NCBI RefSeq assembly: GCF_012030425.1
Contig: NZ_JAAUVN010000002.1
Location: 868,001 to 932,000 of the forward strand
Direction of reading: 5' to 3'
DNA from: Sphingobacterium sp. B16(2022)
GTDB taxonomy: Bacteria; Bacteroidota; Bacteroidia; Sphingobacteriales; Sphingobacteriaceae
Length of the DNA stretch: 64,000 nt
Part shown: one piece after another, positions 1-7,848 of the stretch
Layout: each line of letters begins with the position of its first letter
Numbering within the stretch: the first letter of the stretch is position 1
Program-made: the position numbers and the translations under genes
Notes under the pieces: model-generated
The model's input: only the letters and a program-made list of their open reading frames with translations
What the model was told of the DNA's origin: nothing
Databases searched by the model: none

Positions 1-406
1 AGTTTTAGTGTTCTCTTATTTCTAGTAAAATTAACATGCGCTTCTCCTCCTATCTGATGAAAAATACGATTAGCTCTATTCTTGGATGCATCTATATTAT
101 AAATGAACTAGCATAAATCTACATCTTAAACGTCTTCGTAAATAATGCTTTTTTGTAAATATTAATCTTTAATTATTTGATTTTTATCTTGTTGTGTTTT
201 TTTTTTTTATGCAAGGTTGTTTTGAACAAAATGAAGATAGCTGATTTGTTTCAGTGTGAAGAGTAGGAACTAAAGGGATTGGTAATAATATTATACACAA
301 ATTATAAAAAGAAAGGGGGTAAATGAATAAATCGTGGTAAGTGAATTATGATAATTAAATAAACCAATAATTAAAACCAAATCAATTAACTTATAAATTT
401 AAAATT
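1..406. other. Intergenic region upstream of first SusC
   Basis: Non-coding, AT-rich leader of the first PUL. I found no TAnnTTTG promoter element, palindrome or terminator that I would defend. On the minus strand an open frame without a start codon runs from about position 105 to the window edge. It could be the tail of a gene outside the window or chance, and I do not call it. Confidence 0.5.
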
Positions 407-3400
407 ATGAAGAGAGTACTACTCTTGTATTTCTATATTCTATTAGTATTTAAAGTTTTTCCTCAAGAAACTTTGAGTATTAGTGGTACCGTGAAAAGCG
501 ATTTAAATGAAACATTACAAGGAGTTACTGTTTCTGTGATCGGACAAAAGGTAACAGTCATCACAAATGCACAGGGGGCCTTTACAATAAAGGTGACAGA
601 CCCCAAACTCGCTAAGTTGAGATTTTCATATGTAGGTTTTACAACTAAAGAAATAGCTGTTGGAGAGACGACAGATTTTAACATTATACTTGAAAAAAGT
701 GATGCAACAGCTATGGATGAAGTGACTGTTGTGGCATTTGGAAAAGCTAAAAAAACTTCAATTACAGGATCTGTTGTTTCAATCCGAGCGCAAGATTTGA
801 AGGGGCCGAGCAGCAATTTGACGACCGCCTTGGCTGGAAAAGTACCAGGTATCATTGCCTTTCAACGGTCTGGGGAACCAGGTCAAGACAATGCTAACTT
901 TTTTATTAGAGGAGTTGGAACATTTGGTGCAGGTAAGCAAGATCCTTTAATCTATATTGATGGTATAGAAAGTACTCCTACAGATCTTGCACGTCTAAAT
1001 CCAGATAATATTGAAAATTTTTCAGTTCTGAAAGATGCTGCCGCAACTGCCTTATACGGTTCTAGAGGTGCGAATGGGGTATTGTTATTGACGACAAAGA
1101 ATGGTGAATTAGGAAAAACAAAAATTAACTTTCGATTGGAAAATAGAATTTCTGGGAATACAAAAAGTTACAAGTTAGCTGATAATATTACCTATATGCG
1201 TTTAGCAAATGAGGCCGTGTTAACCAGAGATATTTTAGGAGCTCCGCCTTATGATCCTAATAAAATTGAAAATACAGCCGCAGGTAAAGATCCTTTATTG
1301 TATCCTAATAATGATTGGATGGACTTGCTTATAAAAGATTATACACACAATTTTGCTGCTAATTTAGACGTGAGAGGTGGAAATGAAAAAGCGATGTATT
1401 TTGTTAGTTTCACATATGATGAAAATAATGGTTTGTTAAAAGAAGCTAAGTTAAATAACTTTAAAAGTAATGTTAAAACACAGGCCTACTCACTACTATC
1501 CAATATCACAATCAACTTTACAAATACTACAAAAGCAACGATAAGTGTTAGGGGAGTATTTGATTCTAATAATTCACCAAGGGGAGGAGGTGCAAGAATA
1601 TTTACGCTTGCAAATTCTGCGAATCCGGTAGCTTTTCCAGTTCTTTATGATCAAAGTTTTTTACCGTATGCCCAACACCCATTATTTGGTAGTGCATTAA
1701 CACCTAATTCGACAAACACTTTATATACAAATCCATTTGCGACTTCAGTGTCAGGTTTCCAGCAGTTTAATAGGTCGCAATTAATTCCGAAAATTGAAAT
1801 TTTTCAAGGTCTAGAAAAGCTCACTGAAGGACTTAGCGCCAGGGTGATGGCTTACACACAACGCGATGCTGATTTTACTTTAGCAAGAGGATATAGTCCA
1901 TTCTTTTATCAACTCAGACAAATTGGTGGAGAGAATATCCTTAGCTTATTAAATCAAACCACACCGGGACAACCTCAGATTGGGCAGCCGCCTACCGAGT
2001 ATTTAACTTATGAACCTGGTGCTAAAAATGTCTCAACGATTATTTATGGCGAAGGTGTGCTTGATTATAGAAGAACGTTTAAAGATAAGCATACCATTGG
2101 AGGCCGGGTTATCAGTACGATTCGATCATCCCTTAATGGTAATGCAAATTCCTTACAGTTATCACTTCCAAAGCGAAATCTGAACTTAATGGCACAAACT
2201 AATTATTCATTTAAGGATAAATATACCGCAGAATTTTCTTTCGGATATAATGGATCTGAAAGGTTTTCAGATCGTAAGCGATTTGGATTCTTTCCTGCAA
2301 TCAGTGGTGCATGGATCATCAGTAAAGAGAAATTTTTAGCAGATTCAAGAATCATCAATAACTTAAAACTTCGTGCTAGTTATGGTAAAATAGGTAACGA
2401 TCAAATTGGTGAGGATGCCGATCGTTTCTTTTATTTATCAGAAGTTAGTCTTAATGCAGGAGAGAAGGGATATACATTTGGAGAAAATTATGGATATTTT
2501 CGACCGGGTATAAGTACCTCTCGATATGCGAATAGTGAAATTTCTTGGGAAGAGTCTGAGCAAAGTAACATAGGAATAGAAGCAACACTTTTTAAAGACT
2601 TCGATTTGACCATTGAGGCATACAAGCAGGAGCGTTCAAGTATCCTCCTGACGAGGACTAATATACCAACGTTAGTGGGTCTTCAAGCTCCTGCAAGAGC
2701 AAATATTGGAAAAGCAAGCAGTAAAGGAATAGATGCAAATATTAGTTTTACACGCTATTTTGGAACTGATTTTTGGATGAAACTAATGGGCAATCTCACT
2801 TACGCAACTAGTAATTTGATTTTCAATGAGCAGCCGATGTATCCTGATGGTTTAACTCATTTAGATCGTCTTAATAAACCTGTTAATCAAATTTATGGTT
2901 TGATTGCAGAGCGATTGTTTACCGATGAAGTTGAAGTTAGAAATTCTCCGACACAAAGTTTTGGTTTATACGGTGCTGGGGACATCAAATATCGTGATAT
3001 CAATGGTGATGGTAAAATTAGTAATCTTGATATAGTTCCTATTGGGCTTCCGACTGTACCCGAAATCATTTATGGATTTGGCGGGTCTTTTGGAGTTAAG
3101 CAATTTGATTTTAGCTTTTTCTTCCAAGGATCAGGCAGATCTTCTTTTATGATCAATGCCAACTCTAATCGAAATGATGCAGGTGATGTATTGGGGATAT
3201 CTCCTTTTGTAACGGTAGGTGGTTCACAATCTGGACTATTAGATGTTATTGCTCAAAATCACTGGAGTGAAGATAATCGTGATCCTTATGCATTTTGGCC
3301 ACGTCTAAGTAGTGAAGTGATACAAAATAATGTTCAAAGTTCTACTTGGTGGTTACGTCGTGGTGATTTTTTAAGACTAAAACAAGTTGAATTGGGATAC

Positions 3401-3577
3401 AATTTCTCGGAACGAATAGCTAAAAGAATCGGTTTATCTAATCTTCGATTATATGGGAGTGCTTTAAACCTATTGACCATGAGCAGTTTTAAGATTTGGG
3501 ATGTCGAAATGGCTGGCAATGGGCTTGGTTATCCTTTACAGCGTGTGTATAATTTTGGAATAAAAGTCATCTTATAG
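407..3577 (+). CDS. SusC/RagA-family TonB-linked outer membrane protein
   Basis: This is an outer-membrane TonB-dependent transporter that would import oligosaccharides together with its SusD partner. A signal peptide covers about residues 1-20. A carboxypeptidase-regulatory-like domain follows (about 22-100, beginning ISGTVKSD), then the plug (about 110-235, with the SusC-type stretch VVAFGKAKKTSITGSV), then a 22-strand-type barrel ending in YNFGIKVIL. Its 1056 residues are normal for SusC. It has no STN domain, so anti-sigma signalling through the receptor is not expected. The SusD gene starts 11 bp downstream, and two surface lipoproteins and a GH2 enzyme follow. The substrate is not visible from the sequence; the GH2 neighbour suggests a beta-galactoside or related glycan. 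No regulator for this PUL lies inside the window. Confidence 0.95.
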   Translation: MKRVLLLYFYILLVFKVFPQETLSISGTVKSDLNETLQGVTVSVIGQKVTVITNAQGAFTIKVTDPKLAKLRFSYVGFTTKEIAVGETTDFNIILEKSDATAMDEVTVVAFGKAKKTSITGSVVSIRAQDLKGPSSNLTTALAGKVPGIIAFQRSGEPGQDNANFFIRGVGTFGAGKQDPLIYIDGIESTPTDLARLNPDNIENFSVLKDAAATALYGSRGANGVLLLTTKNGELGKTKINFRLENRISGNTKSYKLADNITYMRLANEAVLTRDILGAPPYDPNKIENTAAGKDPLLYPNNDWMDLLIKDYTHNFAANLDVRGGNEKAMYFVSFTYDENNGLLKEAKLNNFKSNVKTQAYSLLSNITINFTNTTKATISVRGVFDSNNSPRGGGARIFTLANSANPVAFPVLYDQSFLPYAQHPLFGSALTPNSTNTLYTNPFATSVSGFQQFNRSQLIPKIEIFQGLEKLTEGLSARVMAYTQRDADFTLARGYSPFFYQLRQIGGENILSLLNQTTPGQPQIGQPPTEYLTYEPGAKNVSTIIYGEGVLDYRRTFKDKHTIGGRVISTIRSSLNGNANSLQLSLPKRNLNLMAQTNYSFKDKYTAEFSFGYNGSERFSDRKRFGFFPAISGAWIISKEKFLADSRIINNLKLRASYGKIGNDQIGEDADRFFYLSEVSLNAGEKGYTFGENYGYFRPGISTSRYANSEISWEESEQSNIGIEATLFKDFDLTIEAYKQERSSILLTRTNIPTLVGLQAPARANIGKASSKGIDANISFTRYFGTDFWMKLMGNLTYATSNLIFNEQPMYPDGLTHLDRLNKPVNQIYGLIAERLFTDEVEVRNSPTQSFGLYGAGDIKYRDINGDGKISNLDIVPIGLPTVPEIIYGFGGSFGVKQFDFSFFFQGSGRSSFMINANSNRNDAGDVLGISPFVTVGGSQSGLLDVIAQNHWSEDNRDPYAFWPRLSSEVIQNNVQSSTWWLRRGDFLRLKQVELGYNFSERIAKRIGLSNLRLYGSALNLLTMSSFKIWDVEMAGNGLGYPLQRVYNFGIKVIL

Positions 3578-3588
3578 ACGTATTTGAT

Positions 3589-5526
3589 ATGAAAAATAAT
3601 TTAAATATAAAAATGCAGTACAAGCGAGTGTTTGTGTCAGTAATGATTTTAATGTGTATCATGATTATTTCAGGATGCACAAAATATTTAAATGTTGCAC
3701 CTGATAATTTACCTCGAGTAGAAAATGCTTTTGCACTTAGGAGTGAAGCAGAAAAGTACTTATTTACTTGTTACTCTTATATCCCTGATGAGGGAAGTAC
3801 TGCATCGAATCCGGCTTTTTTAGGAAGCGATGAGATGGTCGCGCCTTTAGTTAGTCGATCTAATAGTTTAGCGGCAAACCTACCTAGAGGAAATCAAAAC
3901 GTAGTGGATCCTTATTTTAACAATTGGGATGGAAAGAATGGTGGTGTTCCTTTATTTCAAGCGATACGTGATTGTAATATTTTTATAAAAAATATGCAAG
4001 ATATGAGTAAGGTGCCCGATATAAACCTAGATGAACGAAATAGATGGATAGCTGAGGGACAATTTTTGAAAGCTTATTATCATTTTATTTTGATGCGTGC
4101 TTATGGACCAATTCCCATCATGGAAGTAAGTCCTGAGATTGATCAGCCGATCGAAACGATGAAACTTAGTCGTATGCCAATAGATAGTGTAACAAACTTT
4201 ATTGTTAATTACATTGATTTGGCTGTGCCTAATCTACCCATAGCAATTGCTAATACCGTAAATGAACTGGGGCGGATAACAAGACCTGCAGCATTGATGT
4301 TAAAAGCTAAAGTTTTAATCTTAGCAGCGAGTCCATTGTTTAATGGAAATTCAGATTATACTAGTTTTAAAGACAAAAAGGGTCAGCAGCTGATAAGAGC
4401 TGATTATGACGCGAGCAAATGGGAAAAAGCCGTTCAAGCTTGTAAAGAAGCAATTTTAATCAGTGAAACAGCTGGAATAAAATTGCACAAATTTAATTCG
4501 GAACTGTTTAAGTTAAGTGATACAACAACTTATCAGATGGGTCTACGAAATGCTGTAAGTCAAAAATGGCAAAATTCAGAATTAATCTGGGGTAATTCTA
4601 ATTCCAATACAAATTATACACAAGCGGTTACTGTGGGACATTTTGATGGTCGTTATGGTAGTAGTAATGGTGCAATTGCAGATGTGGGAGCAACAATGAA
4701 ATTAGCAGATCTGTTTTATACTGCTAATGGGATTCCTATTGCCGAGGATAAAACCTTGCAATTTGCAGACAAGGGAGAATTGCGTACAGGAGTTAATAAG
4801 GAACGCTTTAATAATCTATTGAATTATCAATCTTCACGTTGGAACTTTGATCGTGAGAATCGTTTTTATGCAACACTAGCATTCGACGGCAGCATTTGGT
4901 ACCAGGAAGGAAGCTTGACTCGAACCGATGAAAATACCTTTAATATACAGTCCAGATTAGGAGGTCCGAGCTCTGGAACACCCCTTCCTCCATCGGGATT
5001 TTTTTGTAAAAAATTAATTAACTGGAAGTTTATGTGGAGTGCTGATAATGGTATCAGTTATGAACGTTATCCATGGCCTAATATGCGATTGGCAGATTTG
5101 TATTTACTTTATGCTGAGGCACTAAATGAATTGTCTGGACCGAGCGATGAAGTGTATACCTATTTAAACCGAATCAGATCTAGATCAGGTTTGAAGAGTA
5201 TCGAAGAAAGTTGGAGCAATTATTCTAATAATCCCACTAAGTATCAAAATAAAGAAGGACTGCGACAAATCATTAGACAAGAGCGAGGAATCGAACTAGC
5301 ATTGGAAGGTAGTCGATTTTGGGATGTTAGAAGATGGAAAACAGCTTCTTTAGAAACAAATGGGAATGTGCAAGGATGGGATATATCACAAAGTTCACCT
5401 TCTTTATACTACCGTGTTTTGACATTTTATAGCCAGCGTTTTGTCGCTCCTCGTGATTATTTATGGCCGATTGCTGAAGACAACTTATTAGTTAACGAAA
5501 ATCTAGTGCAAAATCCAGGTTGGTAA
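3589..5526 (+). CDS. SusD/RagB-family nutrient-binding lipoprotein
   Basis: This is a surface lipoprotein that caps the preceding SusC barrel and binds glycan. The N-terminus carries a lipoprotein signal ending in ISGCTKY, with Cys as the lipidation site. The body has SusD/RagB TPR-like features, including RMPIDSVTNFIVNYIDLA and the C-terminal block GLRQIIRQERGIELALEGSRFWDVRRWK. It ends in NENLVQNPGW, the usual SusD terminus. An internal Met at residue 9 is an alternative start and would shorten the signal. It is co-directional with SusC (11 bp gap) and with the DUF lipoprotein (12 bp gap), so one transcript is likely. At 645 residues it is a little long for the family, which often reflects added surface loops. 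Confidence 0.95.
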   Translation: MKNNLNIKMQYKRVFVSVMILMCIMIISGCTKYLNVAPDNLPRVENAFALRSEAEKYLFTCYSYIPDEGSTASNPAFLGSDEMVAPLVSRSNSLAANLPRGNQNVVDPYFNNWDGKNGGVPLFQAIRDCNIFIKNMQDMSKVPDINLDERNRWIAEGQFLKAYYHFILMRAYGPIPIMEVSPEIDQPIETMKLSRMPIDSVTNFIVNYIDLAVPNLPIAIANTVNELGRITRPAALMLKAKVLILAASPLFNGNSDYTSFKDKKGQQLIRADYDASKWEKAVQACKEAILISETAGIKLHKFNSELFKLSDTTTYQMGLRNAVSQKWQNSELIWGNSNSNTNYTQAVTVGHFDGRYGSSNGAIADVGATMKLADLFYTANGIPIAEDKTLQFADKGELRTGVNKERFNNLLNYQSSRWNFDRENRFYATLAFDGSIWYQEGSLTRTDENTFNIQSRLGGPSSGTPLPPSGFFCKKLINWKFMWSADNGISYERYPWPNMRLADLYLLYAEALNELSGPSDEVYTYLNRIRSRSGLKSIEESWSNYSNNPTKYQNKEGLRQIIRQERGIELALEGSRFWDVRRWKTASLETNGNVQGWDISQSSPSLYYRVLTFYSQRFVAPRDYLWPIAEDNLLVNENLVQNPGW

Positions 5527-5538
5527 TTCTATAATAAT

Positions 5539-6732
5539 ATGAAAAAGATTAAAAATATATTTTTCACCAGCATCATCAATTTAGGATTGATGATGCTGAA
5601 TGGCTGCCAGAGCGATATTTTAAATGCTCCTATAGAAAATAATACTGCAAAACCAGATGTGGTGACCAATATAAAAGTAGAAAATAAAAGTGGGGCTGCT
5701 TTGTTGACTTACACCTTACCCTCTTCGGAAGATTTACTCTATATTAAAGCAGAATATGAAATTCGTCCTGGAGTAAAGAGAGAAGCAATCAGTACTTTTT
5801 ATACGAATCAATTATTGGTTGATGGTTTTCATTCTACTAATGAACATCTGATCACTTTATATGCTGTTAGTCGTAGTGAGATTAAGTCTGATCCGGTAAA
5901 AGTGACCATTAAACCATTAAAATCACCTATTCAACGTGTTTTTGAAAGTTTAGCTATTATACCAGGTTTTGGAGGACCGAATATAAAATTTGAAAATAAA
6001 GATCGAGCACCTGTTGTTATTATTCCAATTATTAAGGAAAGTCAAGGACAAATAAAAAGTTTAGAAAAAATCTATACTCAAACTTCATCGGGTAATATAA
6101 CATTACGTGGACAAGAAGCTATCGAAACCAATTTTGGATTTACAGTTTCGGATAAATTTGGAAATTTTACTGATACGGTTTATAAAAATATAACACCTTA
6201 TAGCGAGGCCAAGTTGGATAGAACTAAATTTGCTGAGTTTCCGTTACCTGGAGATGCGGCCCTAGCGTATGGGACATTTGTGAGGTATTTGTGGGATGGT
6301 AATTACACTGGGGCTCGGTGGCCTTGTATATTTACTACAGAATCTGCAAGTACACCGCAAACTATTACAATTGATTTGGGCGTTACTAAAGCCTTAAGTA
6401 GATTGATATACTTCCCTAGAACTGAAGATGGAACTAATTTTTACAGAAGAGCTTGTATGAAAACATTTGAAGTTTGGGGAACAAATAATCCCTCATCCAA
6501 TGGGAGTTTTGACAATTGGACGTTATTGGCCTTAAATACCATTGTTAAACCTTCTGGACTTCCTTCAGGTCAGGAAACTGCTGAAGATAAGGCGTATGCA
6601 GAGCAGGGCTGGAGTACGGAGTTTGAACCTGGATTACCTCCATTTAGATATATTCGAATAAAAAATCTTAAAAATTGGGAAAATACTTTCTCGATTATGG
6701 GTACACAAATTGAAGTTTACGGAAGCAAATAA
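5539..6732 (+). CDS. DUF4959/DUF5126/DUF5000 discoidin-like lipoprotein
   Basis: A 397-residue lipoprotein (signal ending MMLNGCQSD) with three consecutive beta-rich domains. The first (about residues 35-125, starting KPDVVTNIKVENKSGAALL) resembles DUF4959. The second (about 128-225, KPLKSPIQRVFESLAIIPGFGG) resembles DUF5126. The third (about 235-397, with WDGNYTGARWPCIFTTES and TITIDLGVTKALSRL) resembles DUF5000, which is related to F5/8 type C carbohydrate-binding folds. Proteins of this architecture commonly sit after SusD in Bacteroidota PULs and probably serve as surface glycan-binding proteins. That role is inferred from context and fold. It is spaced 12 bp after SusD and 9 bp before the DUF4998 gene. 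The domain names come from recall of family patterns and not from a search. Confidence 0.8.
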   Translation: MKKIKNIFFTSIINLGLMMLNGCQSDILNAPIENNTAKPDVVTNIKVENKSGAALLTYTLPSSEDLLYIKAEYEIRPGVKREAISTFYTNQLLVDGFHSTNEHLITLYAVSRSEIKSDPVKVTIKPLKSPIQRVFESLAIIPGFGGPNIKFENKDRAPVVIIPIIKESQGQIKSLEKIYTQTSSGNITLRGQEAIETNFGFTVSDKFGNFTDTVYKNITPYSEAKLDRTKFAEFPLPGDAALAYGTFVRYLWDGNYTGARWPCIFTTESASTPQTITIDLGVTKALSRLIYFPRTEDGTNFYRRACMKTFEVWGTNNPSSNGSFDNWTLLALNTIVKPSGLPSGQETAEDKAYAEQGWSTEFEPGLPPFRYIRIKNLKNWENTFSIMGTQIEVYGSK

Positions 6733-6741
6733 CATAAATCA

Positions 6742-7428
6742 ATGAAAAGAAATATTATATTGAGTATTATGGCAATTGCCTGGTTTACCTCTTGTAGAAA
6801 AATGGATGATTATAAATCATTCCAAGGAGGTAAGGAAATTTATTATCCTGGAATATTGGATTCTGCACGGGTGTTTTCGGGTAATAAAAGAGTGTTATTA
6901 TGGGGGCTTTTTACATCAGATCCAAAGATTGTTAAGTATAAGGTTTTTTGGAATGGAAAAGAAAGTTCAATAGAAAAGGACATCGTTCGATCTACAGGTA
7001 TTGACACTGTAGAGTTGTTTTTGAATAATTTGAATGAAGGAGGTATAAGTTTTGAAGTAAGAACGTTTGATGCAAAAGGTAATAGTTCTGTACCTGTTAA
7101 TGTGAGTGGTATCGTTTATGGAAATAATTATGCAGATGGTTTGATTAATAGAGGCTATAATAGGGGGACGACAGTTTATGATGACAATACTGGAGTGTTG
7201 ACAATTGATTGGGTTAGTGTTGATCCGACTGCTATTTTTACTCTAGTGGAATACATCGATACTAATGGAGAAAATAGAATATTGAAAGTAACAGATGTTG
7301 AAGCTGCAAAAACCTTTATTACAGATTATAGAAAAGGGACTAACATTACCATTAACACTGCATACTTGCCCAATACTACTGCTATTGATACTTTCTATGT
7401 CGCAAAAAAAGAAATATTTAAGAGGTAA
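6742..7428 (+). CDS. DUF4998-type PUL lipoprotein
   Basis: A 228-residue lipoprotein whose signal peptide ends in AWFTSCRKMDDY. The following stretch (YPGILDSARVFSGNKRVLLWG) matches the pattern I know for DUF4998 proteins, which are encoded as the fourth gene of SusC-SusD-DUF5000-DUF4998 PULs. The sequence is mostly beta strand. One fibronectin-like unit (about residues 40-125) and a second beta domain (about 130-228) can be guessed. It carries no enzymatic motif, so a surface-binding or scaffold role is the most likely. It starts 9 bp after the previous gene and is the last member of the tight cluster; a strong hairpin follows about 230 bp later. Confidence 0.75.
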   Translation: MKRNIILSIMAIAWFTSCRKMDDYKSFQGGKEIYYPGILDSARVFSGNKRVLLWGLFTSDPKIVKYKVFWNGKESSIEKDIVRSTGIDTVELFLNNLNEGGISFEVRTFDAKGNSSVPVNVSGIVYGNNYADGLINRGYNRGTTVYDDNTGVLTIDWVSVDPTAIFTLVEYIDTNGENRILKVTDVEAAKTFITDYRKGTNITINTAYLPNTTAIDTFYVAKKEIFKR

Positions 7429-7848
7429 CTATCGTTTCAAATTTACTGCCTCGATTATTTTGTATGATAAGTGAAAATACGAGAATTTAATGATTGTTAA
7501 TAATTTTTGGTCTCTTAAGCTGCGATATGTAATAAATGCAATTGGGTTTTATTAATCTTATATGGTACAAAGCAAACTAAAGATATTATGTTGTTGCGAT
7601 AATAGTATAGATAGATTATGATCCTTAAAATTTCTTTTAGAAATTAAGAAGAAAGGTTAATAACAGTCTTGTCATGATAATGGCAAGACTGTTATTATAA
7701 TAAGTGTTATTTTTTAATATGTGGTTGCTTTTAAAATTATTGTTTAGAGGTAGGATAGTTTACTTAATGATCAATATTGTTTTAGAATCAGCTCTTACAT
7801 TGATATATCTTGCAGTTATAAGTTTGTTAAGTTATAATCTTCTTAAAA
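7429..7848. other. Intergenic region between PUL lipoprotein and GH2
   Basis: About 420 bp without a credible gene. It contains one strong hairpin, listed separately. I saw no consensus promoter. A short open frame overlapping the GH2 start is in the wrong frame and lacks homology features. Confidence 0.5.
7659..7696 (+). terminator. Long hairpin after the first SusCD operon
   Basis: A 13-bp perfect inverted repeat has half-site AATAACAGTCTTG at 7659-7671 and its complement at 7684-7696. Pairing continues through a T-G wobble and CAT/ATG to a GATA tetraloop, giving about 17 bp. A T-rich tract (GTTATTTTTT) lies about 8 bp downstream. It probably ends the SusC-SusD-lipoprotein transcript and separates it from the GH2 gene. 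Confidence 0.65.

Noticed and set aside
1..105. Protein-like minus-strand open frame entering from the left edge
   Set aside because: It has about 35 codons, no start codon and no recognised motif, so I cannot separate a gene end from chance.
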